From positions 1-64,000 of the forward strand of contig JAYKXN010000197.1 in NCBI GenBank assembly GCA_037962975.1: a DNA stretch of 64,000 nucleotides. The letters run 5' to 3'. A program made the translations under genes and the position numbers. Source of the stretch: Clitoria ternatea. Taxonomy: Eukaryota > Streptophyta > Magnoliopsida > Fabales > Fabaceae. Within the stretch, counting starts at the first letter, position 1, and the number at the start of each line of letters is the position of its first letter. Under the pieces are notes generated by a model, which saw only the letters and a program-made list of their open reading frames with translations, was not told the DNA's origin and searched no databases. Below, piece after piece: positions 25,018 to 39,174 of this stretch.

Positions 25018-28000
25018 GTGCGTGCGTACGTGCGTCCATGCATGCATATGCTTTTATGAAGTCTTTGTGAGTTTTTTAGTCGTTTTATAACGTGAATATT
25101 ATTATTTTTACAAATAGCATTCTAAAATGGATCTTTGATATCAATTATATGTTATTATTTTTATAAATATTATTCTTAATTAGATTCTCTCACTTTTGCT
25201 ATCAATTATCAATAGAAGATCATTAATTCCGTTTTCCATTTATTGATAGTAAAGATCGATCATAAAAGAATCTGACAAAAATAATTAGCAAATTATATAT
25301 ATTTTAATAATTATATTCTTTTATTTCTTAAGGTTTATTTATTAAGAAAATCGCGTAAGGGATCACAACAAGTCTTATTTGATGCATTTAATTTAAAATA
25401 TATTTATTATAATAAAAATATAAATAATATATTTTATTTTTCTTAGTTTTTTATGTATTTTCTCTTATCCCTTTTGTGAGACGTGTTTTAGAATTTTTCT
25501 TGTTAATTTTATATGACTTTTTTCAATTTACAATGTGCATTGATTATTTTTTTCAACACATACCCTTATTAATTAGTCTTAATACTATTTATATCAGTGC
25601 AATATGAAATAATCATTGATCTTTCTTCCTTACTATTCAATGTAATTTTAAAAGTATACCAAGAATAATTGACAAGTTTAATATTTTTACCAAAAATGAC
25701 TAAATTTCTTAATAAACATAAAATAACATAATATGTTGATAGAAAAAGAGGTAGTGGCGAGACTTCTTTTCTTTTTAAAAGTTCTATACAATATTTATAA
25801 ATACTTTTTATGTTGTTTTAGATTCCACACAATAATAGTACATAATAATTTTCATACGTGCGTACGTTCGTCCATGCATGCGTGTGCTTTTATGAAGTCT
25901 TTGTGAGTTTTTTAGTCGTCTTATAACGTGAATATTATTATTTTTACAAATAGCATTCTTAAATGGATCTTTGATATCAATTATATGTTATTATTTTTAT
26001 AAATATTATTCTTAATTAGATTCTCTCACTTTTGCTATCAATTATCAATAGAAGATCATTAATTCCGTTTTCCATTTATTGATAGTAAAGATCGATCATA
26101 AAAGAATCTGACAAAAATAATTAGCAAATTATATATACTTTAATAATTATATTCTTTTTTTTCTTAAGGTTTATTTATTAAGTAAATCGCGTAATGGATC
26201 ACAACAAGTCTTATTTGATGTATTTAATTTAAAATATATTTATTTTAATAAAAAATATACAGAATATATTTTATTTTTCTTATTTTTTATGTATTTTCTC
26301 TTATCCCTTTTGTGAGACGTGTTTTAGAATTTTTCTTGTTAATTTTATATGACTTCTTTCAATTTACAATGTGCATTGATTATTTTTTACAACACATACT
26401 CTTATTAATTAAGCTTGATACTATTTGTATTAGTGGAATATGAAATAATCATTGATCTTTCTTCCTTATTATTCATTGTAATTTTAAAAGTATACCAAGA
26501 ATAATTGACAAGTTTAATATGTTAACCTAAAATAACTAAATTTCTTAATAAACATAAAATAACATAATATGTTGATAGAAAAAGAAGTAGTGGCGAGACT
26601 TCTATTCTTTTTAAAAGTTCTATACAATATTTATAAATACTTTTAATGTTGATCGGGTTCCATACAATAATAGTACATAATAATTTTCGTGCGTGCGTAC
26701 GTGCGTCCATGCATGCATATGCTTTTATGAAGTCTTTGTGAGTTTTTTAGTCACTTTATAACGTAAATATTATTATTTTTAGAAATAGCATTCTTAAATG
26801 GAACTTTGATATCAATTATATGTTATTATTTTAATAAATATTATTCTTAATTAGATTCTCTCACTTTTGCTATCAATTATCAATAGAAGATCATTAATTC
26901 TGTTTTCCATTTATTGATAGTAAAGATCGATAATAAAAGAATCTGACAAAAATAATCAGCAAATTATATATATTTTAATAATTATATTCTTTTATTTTTT
27001 AAGGTTTATTTATTAAGAAAATCGCGTAAGGGATCACAACAAGTCTTATTTGATGCATTTAATTTAAAATATATTTATTATAATAAAAATATAAATAATA
27101 TATTTTATTTTTCTTAGTTTTTTTTATGTATTTTCTCTTATCCCTTTTGTGAGACGTGTTTTAGAATTTTTCTTGTTAATTTTATATGACTTCTTTCAAT
27201 TTACAATGTGCATTGATTATTTTTTACAACACATACTCTTATTAATTAAGCTTGATACTATTTGTATTAGTGGAATATGAAATAATCATTGATCTTTCTT
27301 CCTTATTATTCATTGTAATTTTAAAAGTATACCAAGAATAATTGAGAAGTTTAATATGTTAACCTAAAATAACTAAATTTCTTAATAAACATAAAATAAC
27401 ATAATATGTTGATAGAAAAAGAAGTAGTGGCGAGACTTCTATTCTTTTTAAAAGTTCTATACAATATTTATAAATACTTTTAATGTTGATCGGGTTCCAT
27501 ACAATAATAGTACATAATAATTTACGTGCGTGCGTACGTGCGTCCATGCATGCATATGCTTTTATGAAGTCTTTGTTAGTTTTTTAGTCATTTTATAACG
27601 TAAATATTATTATTTTTAGAAATAGCATTCTTAAATGGATCTTTGATATCAATTATATGTTATTATTTTTATAAATATTATTCTTAATTAGATTCTCTCA
27701 CTTTTGCTATCAATTATCAATAGAAGATCATTAATTCTGTTTTCCATTTATTGATAGTAAAGATCGATAATAAAAGAATCTGACAAAAATAATCAGCAAA
27801 TTATATATATTTTAATAATTATATTCTTTTATTTTTTAAGGTTTATTTATTAAGAAAATCACGTAAGGGATCACAACAAGTCTTATTTGATGCATTTAAT
27901 TTAAAATATATTTATTATAATAAAAATATAAATAATATATTTTATTTTTCTTAGTTTTTTTTATGTATTTTCTCTTATCCCTTTTGTGAGACGTGTTTTA

Positions 28001-30034
28001 GAATTTTTCTTGTTAATTTTATATGACTTTTTTCAATTTACAATGTGCATTGATTATTTTTTTCAACACATACCCTTATTAATTAGTCTTAATACTATTT
28101 ATATCAGTGCAATATGAAATAATCATTGATCTTTCTTCCTTACTATTCAATGTAATTTTAAAAGTATACCAAGAATAATTGACAAGTTTAATATGTTTAC
28201 CAAAAATGACTAAATTTCTTAATAAACATAAAATAACATAATATGTTGATAGAAAAAGAGGTAGTGGCGAGACTTCTTTTCTTTTTAAAAGTTCTATACA
28301 ATATTTATAAATACTTTTAATGTTGTTTTAGATTCCACACAATAATAGTACATAATAATTTTCGTGCGTACATACATGCGTCCATGCATGCGTGTGCTTT
28401 TATGAAGTCTTTGTGAGTTTTTTAGTCGTTTTATAACGTGAATATTATTATTTTTACAAATAGCATTCTAAAATGGATCTTTGATATCAATTATATGTTA
28501 TTATTTTTATAAATATTATTCTTAATTAGATTCTCTCACTTTTGCTATCAATTATCAATAGAAGATCATTAACTCCGTTTTCCATTTATTGATAGTAAAG
28601 ATCGATCATAAAAGAATCTGACAAAAATAATTAGCAAATTATATATACTTTAATAATTATATTCTTTTATTTCTTAAGGTTTATTTATTAAGTAAATCGC
28701 GTAAGGGATCACAACAAGTCTTATTTGATGCATTTAATTTAAAATATATTTATTATAATAAAAATATAAATAATATATTTTATTTTTCTTAGTTTTTTAT
28801 GTATTTTCTCTTATCCCTTTTGTGAGACGTGTTTTAGAATTTTTCTTGTTAATTTTATATGACTTTTTTCAATTTACAATGTGCATTGATTATTTTTTTC
28901 AACACATACCCTTATTAATTAGTCTTAATACTATTTATATCAGTGCAATATGAAATAATCATTGATCTTTCTTCCTTACTATTCAATGTAATTTTAAAAG
29001 TATACCAAGAATAATTGACAAGTTTAATATGTTTACCAAAAATGACTAAATTTCTTAACAAACATAAAATAACATAATATGTTGATAGAAAAAGAGGTAG
29101 TGGCGAGACTTCTTTTCTTTTTAAAAGTTCTATACAATATTTATAAATACTTTTAATGTTGTTTTAGATTCCACACAATAATAGTACATAATAATTTTCG
29201 TGCGTACATACATGCGTCCATGCATGCGTGTGCTTTTATGAAGTCTTTGTGAGTTTTTTAGTCGTTTTATAACGTGAATATTATTATTTTTACAAATAGC
29301 ATTCTAAAATGGATCTTTGATATCAATTATATGTTATTATTTTTATAAATATTATTCTTAATTAGATTCTCTCACTTTTGCTATCAATTATCAATAGAAG
29401 ATCATTAATTCCGTTTTCCATTTATTGATAGTAAAGATCGATCATAAAAGAATCTGACAAAAATAATTAGCAAATTATATATACTTTAATAATTATATTC
29501 TTTTATTTCTTAAGGTTTATTTATTAAGTAAATCGCGTAAGGGATCACAACAAGTCTTATTTGATGCATTTAATTTAAAATATATTTATTATAATAAAAA
29601 TATAAATAATATATTTTATTTTTCTTAGTTTTTTATGTATTTTCTCTTATCCCTTTTGTGAGACGTGTTTTAAAATTTTTCTTGTTAATTTTATATGACT
29701 TTTTTCAATTTACAATGTGCATTGATTATTTTTTTCAACACATACCCTTATTAATTAGTCTTAATACTATTTATATCAGTGCAATATGAAATAATCATTG
29801 ATCTTTCTTCCTTACTATTCAATGTAATTTTAAAAGTATACCAAGAATAATTGACAAGTTTAATATGTTAACCTAAAATAACTAAATTTCTTAATAAACA
29901 TAAAATAACATAATATGTTGATAGAAAAAGAAGTAGTGGCGAGACTTCTATTCTTTTTAAAAGTTCTATACAATATTTATAAATACTTTTAATGTTGATC
30001 GGGTTCCATACAATAATAGTACATAATAATTTTC
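25018..30034 (+). repeat. B higher-order repeat, copy 1 (six units, 5017 bp)
   Basis: Unit order by private variants: b (GCATATGC tract end, GATCGATCAT), c (CATACGTGCGTACGTTCGTCC, TCTTTTTTTTCTTAAGG, GCGTAATGG), d (GTCACTTTATAACG, TGGAACTTTG), e (TTTACGTGCGTGCG, TTGTTAGTTTTTTAG, AATCAGC), f (GCGTACATACATGCG, TTAACTCCG), f' (like f with TTAATTCCG). Units b, d and e are preceded by the variant GATCGGGTTCC, which also creates the 62-codon minus-strand frames at 24851, 26522 and 27359. Confidence 0.8.
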
Positions 30035-33000
30035 GTGCGTGCGTACGTGCGTCCATGCATGCATATGCTTTTATGAAGTCTTTGTGAGTTTTTTAGTCGT
30101 TTTATAACGTGAATATTATTATTTTTACAAATAGCATTCTAAAATGGATCTTTGATATCAATTATATGTTATTATTTTTATAAATATTATTCTTAATTAG
30201 ATTCTCTCACTTTTGCTATCAATTATCAATAGAAGATCATTAATTCCGTTTTCCATTTATTGATAGTAAAGATCGATCATAAAAGAATCTGACAAAAATA
30301 ATTAGCAAATTATATATATTTTAATAATTATATTCTTTTATTTCTTAAGGTTTATTTATTAAGAAAATCGCGTAAGGGATCACAACAAGTCTTATTTGAT
30401 GCATTTAATTTAAAATATATTTATTATAATAAAAATATAAATAATATATTTTATTTTTCTTAGTTTTTTATGTATTTTCTCTTATCCCTTTTGTGAGACG
30501 TGTTTTAGAATTTTTCTTGTTAATTTTATATGACTTTTTTCAATTTACAATGTGCATTGATTATTTTTTTCAACACATACCCTTATTAATTAGTCTTAAT
30601 ACTATTTATATCAGTGCAATATGAAATAATCATTGATCTTTCTTCCTTACTATTCAATGTAATTTTAAAAGTATACCAAGAATAATTGACAAGTTTAATA
30701 TTTTTACCAAAAATGACTAAATTTCTTAATAAACATAAAATAACATAATATGTTGATAGAAAAAGAGGTAGTGGCGAGACTTCTTTTCTTTTTAAAAGTT
30801 CTATACAATATTTATAAATACTTTTTATGTTGTTTTAGATTCCACACAATAATAGTACATAATAATTTTCATACGTGCGTACGTTCGTCCATGCATGCGT
30901 GTGCTTTTATGAAGTCTTTGTGAGTTTTTTAGTCGTCTTATAACGTGAATATTATTATTTTTACAAATAGCATTCTTAAATGGATCTTTGATATCAATTA
31001 TATGTTATTATTTTTATAAATATTATTCTTAATTAGATTCTCTCACTTTTGCTATCAATTATCAATAGAAGATCATTAATTCCGTTTTCCATTTATTGAT
31101 AGTAAAGATCGATCATAAAAGAATCTGACAAAAATAATTAGCAAATTATATATACTTTAATAATTATATTCTTTTTTTTCTTAAGGTTTATTTATTAAGT
31201 AAATCGCGTAATGGATCACAACAAGTCTTATTTGATGTATTTAATTTAAAATATATTTATTTTAATAAAAAATATACAGAATATATTTTATTTTTCTTAT
31301 TTTTTATGTATTTTCTCTTATCCCTTTTGTGAGACGTGTTTTAGAATTTTTCTTGTTAATTTTATATGACTTCTTTCAATTTACAATGTGCATTGATTAT
31401 TTTTTACAACACATACTCTTATTAATTAAGCTTGATACTATTTGTATTAGTGGAATATGAAATAATCATTGATCTTTCTTCCTTATTATTCATTGTAATT
31501 TTAAAAGTATACCAAGAATAATTGACAAGTTTAATATGTTAACCTAAAATAACTAAATTTCTTAATAAACATAAAATAACATAATATGTTGATAGAAAAA
31601 GAAGTAGTGGCGAGACTTCTATTCTTTTTAAAAGTTCTATACAATATTTATAAATACTTTTAATGTTGATCGGGTTCCATACAATAATAGTACATAATAA
31701 TTTTCGTGCGTGCGTACGTGCGTCCATGCATGCATATGCTTTTATGAAGTCTTTGTGAGTTTTTTAGTCACTTTATAACGTAAATATTATTATTTTTAGA
31801 AATAGCATTCTTAAATGGAACTTTGATATCAATTATATGTTATTATTTTAATAAATATTATTCTTAATTAGATTCTCTCACTTTTGCTATCAATTATCAA
31901 TAGAAGATCATTAATTCTGTTTTCCATTTATTGATAGTAAAGATCGATAATAAAAGAATCTGACAAAAATAATCAGCAAATTATATATATTTTAATAATT
32001 ATATTCTTTTATTTTTTAAGGTTTATTTATTAAGAAAATCGCGTAAGGGATCACAACAAGTCTTATTTGATGCATTTAATTTAAAATATATTTATTATAA
32101 TAAAAATATAAATAATATATTTTATTTTTCTTAGTTTTTTTTATGTATTTTCTCTTATCCCTTTTGTGAGACGTGTTTTAGAATTTTTCTTGTTAATTTT
32201 ATATGACTTCTTTGAATTTACAATGTGCATTGATTATTTTTTACAACACATACTCTTATTAATTAAGCTTGATACTATTTGTATTAGTGGAATATGAAAT
32301 AATCATTGATCTTTCTTCCTTATTATTCATTGTAATTTTAAAAGTATACCAAGAATAATTGAGAAGTTTAATATGTTAACCTAAAATAACTAAATTTCTT
32401 AATAAACATAAAATAACATAATATGTTGATAGAAAAAGAAGTAGTGGCGAGACTTCTATTCTTTTTAAAAGTTCTATACAATATTTATAAATACTTTTAA
32501 TGTTGATCGGGTTCCATACAATAATAGTACATAATAATTTACGTGCGTGCGTACGTGCGTCCATGCATGCATATGCTTTTATGAAGTCTTTGTTAGTTTT
32601 TTAGTCATTTTATAACGTAAATATTATTATTTTTAGAAATAGCATTCTTAAATGGATCTTTGATATCAATTATATGTTATTATTTTTATAAATATTATTC
32701 TTAATTAGATTCTCTCACTTTTGCTATCAATTATCAATAGAAGATCATTAATTCTGTTTTCCATTTATTGATAGTAAAGATCGATAATAAAAGAATCTGA
32801 CAAAAATAATCAGCAAATTATATATATTTTAATAATTATATTCTTTTATTTTTTAAGGTTTATTTATTAAGAAAATCGCGTAAGGGATCACAACAAGTCT
32901 TATTTGATGCATTTAATTTAAAATATATTTATTTTAATAAAAAATATACAGAATATATTTTATTTTTCTTAGTTTTTTATGTATTTTCTCTTATCCCTTT

Positions 33001-34993
33001 TGTGAAACATGTTTTAGAATTTTTCTTGTTAATTTTATATGACTTTTTTCAATTTACAATGTGCATTGATTATTTTTTTCAACACATTGATCTTTCTTCC
33101 TTACTATTCATTGTAATTTTAAAAGTATACCAAGAATAATTGACAAGTTTAATATGTTTACCAAAAATGACTAAATTTCTTAATAAACATAAAATAACAT
33201 AATATGTTGATAGAAAAAGAGGTAGTGGCGAGACTTCTATTCTTTTTAAAAGTTCTATACAATATTTATAAATACTTTTAATGTTGTTTCGGGTTCCATA
33301 CAATAATAGTACATAATAATTTTCGTGCGTACGTACGTGCGTCCATGCATGCATATGCTTTTATGAAGTCTTTGTGAGTTTTTTAGTCATTTTATAACGT
33401 AAATATTATTATTTTTAAAATAGCATTCTTAAATGGATCTTTGATATCAATTATATGTTATTATTTTTATAAATATTATTCTTAATTAGATTCTCTCACT
33501 TTTGCTATCAATTATCGATAGAAGATCATTAATTCTGTTTTCCTTTTATTGATAGTAAAGATCGATAATAAAAGAATCTGACAAAAATAATTAGCAAATT
33601 AGATATACTTTAATAATTATATTCTTTTATTTCTTAAGGTTTATTTATTAAGAAAATCGCGTAAGGGATCACAACAAGTCTTATTTGATGCATTTAATTT
33701 AAAATATATTTATTATAATAAAAATATAAATAATATATTTTATTTTTTTAGTTTTTAATGTATTTTCTCTTATCCCTTTTGTGAGACGTGTTTTAGAATT
33801 TTTCTTGTTAATTTTATATGACTTCTTTCAATTTACAATGTGCATTGATTATTTTTTTCAACACATACCCTTATTAATTAGTCTTAACACTATTTATATC
33901 AGTGCAATATGAAATAATCATTGATCTTTCTTCCTTACTATTCAATGTAATTTTAAAAGTATACCAAGAATAATTGACAAGTTTAATATTTTTACCAAAA
34001 ATGACTAAATTTCTTAATAAACATAAAATAACATAATATGTTGATAGAAAAAGAGGTAGTGGCGAGACTTCTTTTCTTTTTAAAAGTTCTATACAATATT
34101 TATAAATACTTTTAATGTTGTTTTAGATTCCACACAATAATAGTACATAATAATTTTCGTGCGTGCGTACGTGCGTCCATGCATGCGTGTGCTTTTATGA
34201 AGTCTTTGTGAGTTTTTTAGTCGTTTTATAACGTGAATATTATTATTTTTACAAATAGCATTCTTAAATGGATCTTTGATATCAATTATATGTTATTATT
34301 TTTATAAATATTATTCTTAATTAGATTCTCTCACTTTTGCTATCAATTATCAATAGAAGATCATTAATTTCGTCTACGATTTATTGTTAGTAAAGATCGA
34401 TAATAAAAGAATCTGACAAAAATAATTAGCAAATTATATATATTTTAAAAACTATATTCCTTTATTTCTTAAGGTTTATTTATTAAGTAAATCGCGTAAG
34501 GGATCACAACAAGTCTTATTTGATGCATTTAATTTAAAATATATTTATTATAATAAAAATATAAATAATATATTTTATTTTTCTGAGTTTTTTATGTATT
34601 TTCTCTTATCCCTTTTGTGAGACGTGTTTTAAAATTTTTCTTGTTAATTTTATATGACTTTTTTCAATTTACAATGTGCATTGATTATTTTTTTCAACAC
34701 ATACCCTTATTAATTAGTCTTAATACTATTTATATCAGTGCAATATGAAATAATCATTGATCTTTCTTCCTTACTATTCAATGTAATTTTAAAAGTATAC
34801 CAAGAATAATTGACAAGTTTAATATGTTAACCTAAAATAACTAAATTTCTTAATAAACATAAAATAACATAATATGTTGATAGAAAAAGAAGTAGTGGCG
34901 AGACTTCTATTCTTTTTAAAAGTTCTATACAATATTTATAAATACTTTTAATGTTGATCGGGTTCCATACAATAATAGTACATAATAATTTTC
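30035..34993 (+). repeat. B higher-order repeat, copy 2 (six units, 4959 bp)
   Basis: Units b, c and d match copy 1 almost base for base. One private change is TTTGAATTTA near 32212. Unit e is altered in its second half (AAAAATATACAGAAT and GAAACATG) and carries a 55-bp deletion near 33090. It is followed by a different unit g and then by an 'a' unit, so f and f' are replaced. Confidence 0.8.
33085..33092 (+). repeat. 55-bp deletion junction with CAT microhomology
   Basis: AACACAT joins directly to TGATCTTTC. Neighbouring units have 55 more bases from ACCCTTATTAATTAG to AATATGAAATAATCAT. CAT occurs at both ends of the lost segment. This explains the 784-bp spacing between the tracts at about 32546 and 33330. 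Confidence 0.75.
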
Positions 34994-37900
34994 GTGCGTG
35001 CGTACGTGCGTCCATGCATGCATATGCTTTTATGAAGTCTTTGTGAGTTTTTTAGTCGTTTTATAACGTGAATATTATTATTTTTACAAATAGCATTCTA
35101 AAATGGATCTTTGATATCAATTATATGTTATTATTTTTATAAATATTATTCTTAATTAGATTCTCTCACTTTTGCTATCAATTATCAATAGAAGATCATT
35201 AATTCCGTTTTCCATTTATTGATAGTAAAGATCGATCATAAAAGAATCTGACAAAAATAATTAGCAAATTATATATATTTTAATAATTATATTCTTTTAT
35301 TTCTTAAGGTTTATTTATTAAGAAAATCGCGTAAGGGATCACAACAAGTCTTATTTGATGCATTTAATTTAAAATATATTTATTATAATAAAAATATAAA
35401 TAATATATTTTATTTTTCTTAGTTTTTTATGTATTTTCTCTTATCCCTTTTGTGAGACGTGTTTTAGAATTTTTCTTGTTAATTTTATATGACTTTTTTC
35501 AATTTACAATGTGCATTGATTATTTTTTTCAACACATACCCTTATTAATTAGTCTTAATACTATTTATATCAGTGCAATATGAAATAATCATTGATCTTT
35601 CTTCCTTACTATTCAATGTAATTTTAAAAGTATACCAAGAATAATTGACAAGTTTAATATTTTTACCAAAAATGACTAAATTTCTTAATAAACATAAAAT
35701 AACATAATATGTTGATAGAAAAAGAGGTAGTGGCGAGACTTCTTTTCTTTTTAAAAGTTCTATACAATATTTATAAATACTTTTTATGTTGTTTTAGATT
35801 CCACACAATAATAGTACATAATAATTTTCATACGTGCGTACGTTCGTCCATGCATGCGTGTGCTTTTATGAAGTCTTTGTGAGTTTTTTAGTCGTCTTAT
35901 AACGTGAATATTATTATTTTTACAAATAGCATTCTTAAATGGATCTTTGATATCAATTATATGTTATTATTTTTATAAATATTATTCTTAATTAGATTCT
36001 CTCACTTTTGCTATCAATTATCAATAGAAGATCATTAATTCCGTTTTCCATTTATTGATAGTAAAGATCGATCATAAAAGAATCTGACAAAAATAATTAG
36101 CAAATTATATATACTTTAATAATTATATTCTTTTTTTTCTTAAGGTTTATTTATTAAGTAAATCGCGTAATGGATCACAACAAGTCTTATTTGATGTATT
36201 TAATTTAAAATATATTTATTTTAATAAAAAATATACAGAATATATTTTATTTTTCTTATTTTTTATGTATTTTCTCTTATCCCTTTTGTGAGACGTGTTT
36301 TAGAATTTTTCTTGTTAATTTTATATGACTTCTTTCAATTTACAATGTGCATTGATTATTTTTTACAACACATACTCTTATTAATTAAGCTTGATACTAT
36401 TTGTATTAGTGGAATATGAAATAATCATTGATCTTTCTTCCTTATTATTCATTGTAATTTTAAAAGTATACCAAGAATAATTGACAAGTTTAATATGTTA
36501 ACCTAAAATAACTAAATTTCTTAATAAACATAAAATAACATAATATGTTGATAGAAAAAGAAGTAGTGGCGAGACTTCTATTCTTTTTAAAAGTTCTATA
36601 CAATATTTATAAATACTTTTAATGTTGATCGGGTTCCATACAATAATAGTACATAATAATTTTCGTGCGTGCGTACGTGCGTCCATGCATGCATATGCTT
36701 TTATGAAGTCTTTGTGAGTTTTTTAGTCACTTTATAACGTAAATATTATTATTTTTAGAAATAGCATTCTTAAATGGAACTTTGATATCAATTATATGTT
36801 ATTATTTTAATAAATATTATTCTTAATTAGATTCTCTCACTTTTGCTATCAATTATCAATAGAAGATCATTAATTCTGTTTTCCATTTATTGATAGTAAA
36901 GATCGATAATAAAAGAATCTGACAAAAATAATCAGCAAATTATATATATTTTAATAATTATATTCTTTTATTTTTTAAGGTTTATTTATTAAGAAAATCG
37001 CGTAAGGGATCACAACAAGTCTTATTTGATGCATTTAATTTAAAATATATTTATTATAATAAAAATATAAATAATATATTTTATTTTTCTTAGTTTTTTT
37101 TATGTATTTTCTCTTATCCCTTTTGTGAGACGTGTTTTAGAATTTTTCTTGTTAATTTTATATGACTTCTTTCAATTTACAATGTGCATTGATTATTTTT
37201 TACAACACATACTCTTATTAATTAAGCTTGATACTATTTGTATTAGTGGAATATGAAATAATCATTGATCTTTCTTCCTTATTATTCATTGTAATTTTAA
37301 AAGTATACCAAGAATAATTGAGAAGTTTAATATGTTAACCTAAAATAACTAAATTTCTTAATAAACATAAAATAACATAATATGTTGATAGAAAAAGAAG
37401 TAGTGGCGAGACTTCTATTCTTTTTAAAAGTTCTATACAATATTTATAAATACTTTTAATGTTGATCGGGTTCCATACAATAATAGTACATAATAATTTA
37501 CGTGCGTGCGTACGTGCGTCCATGCATGCATATGCTTTTATGAAGTCTTTGTTAGTTTTTTAGTCATTTTATAACGTAAATATTATTATTTTTAGAAATA
37601 GCATTCTTAAATGGATCTTTGATATCAATTATATGTTATTATTTTTATAAATATTATTCTTAATTAGATTCTCTCACTTTTGCTATCAATTATCAATAGA
37701 AGATCATTAATTCTGTTTTCCATTTATTGATAGTAAAGATCGATAATAAAAGAATCTGACAAAAATAATCAGCAAATTATATATATTTTAATAATTATAT
37801 TCTTTTATTTTTTAAGGTTTATTTATTAAGAAAATCACGTAAGGGATCACAACAAGTCTTATTTGATGCATTTAATTTAAAATATATTTATTATAATAAA

Positions 37901-39174
37901 AATATAAATAATATATTTTATTTTTCTTAGTTTTTTTTATGTATTTTCTCTTATCCCTTTTGTGAGACGTGTTTTAGAATTTTTCTTGTTAATTTTATAT
38001 GACTTTTTTCAATTTACAATGTGCATTGATTATTTTTTTCAACACATACCCTTATTAATTAGTCTTAATACTATTTATATCAGTGCAATATGAAATAATC
38101 ATTGATCTTTCTTCCTTACTATTCAATGTAATTTTAAAAGTATACCAAGAATAATTGACAAGTTTAATATGTTTACCAAAAATGACTAAATTTCTTAATA
38201 AACATAAAATAACATAATATGTTGATAGAAAAAGAGGTAGTGGCGAGACTTCTTTTCTTTTTAAAAGTTCTATACAATATTTATAAATACTTTTAATGTT
38301 GTTTTAGATTCCACACAATAATAGTACATAATAATTTTCGTGCGTACATACATGCGTCCATGCATGCGTGTGCTTTTATGAAGTCTTTGTGAGTTTTTTA
38401 GTCGTTTTATAACGTGAATATTATTATTTTTACAAATAGCATTCTAAAATGGATCTTTGATATCAATTATATGTTATTATTTTTATAAATATTATTCTTA
38501 ATTAGATTCTCTCACTTTTGCTATCAATTATCAATAGAAGATCATTAACTCCGTTTTCCATTTATTGATAGTAAAGATCGATCATAAAAGAATCTGACAA
38601 AAATAATTAGCAAATTATATATACTTTAATAATTATATTCTTTTATTTCTTAAGGTTTATTTATTAAGTAAATCGCGTAAGGGATCACAACAAGTCTTAT
38701 TTGATGCATTTAATTTAAAATATATTTATTATAATAAAAATATAAATAATATATTTTATTTTTCTTAGTTTTTTATGTATTTTCTCTTATCCCTTTTGTG
38801 AGACGTGTTTTAGAATTTTTCTTGTTAATTTTATATGACTTTTTTCAATTTACAATGTGCATTGATTATTTTTTTCAACACATACCCTTATTAATTAGTC
38901 TTAATACTATTTATATCAGTGCAATATGAAATAATCATTGATCTTTCTTCCTTACTATTCAATGTAATTTTAAAAGTATACCAAGAATAATTGACAAGTT
39001 TAATATGTTAACCTAAAATAACTAAATTTCTTAATAAACATAAAATAACATAATATGTTGATAGAAAAAGAAGTAGTGGCGAGACTTCTATTCTTTTTAA
39101 AAGTTCTATACAATATTTATAAATACTTTTAATGTTGATCGGGTTCCATACAATAATAGTACATAATAATTTTC
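34994..39174 (+). repeat. B higher-order repeat, copy 3 (five units, 4181 bp)
   Basis: Units b, c, d, e and f are present with the same private variants as copy 1, including the ATTGAGAAGTTTAATATG and AAAATCACG changes. The sixth unit f' is missing, so the next block starts one unit early. That is the expected product of unequal exchange between units. Confidence 0.8.
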
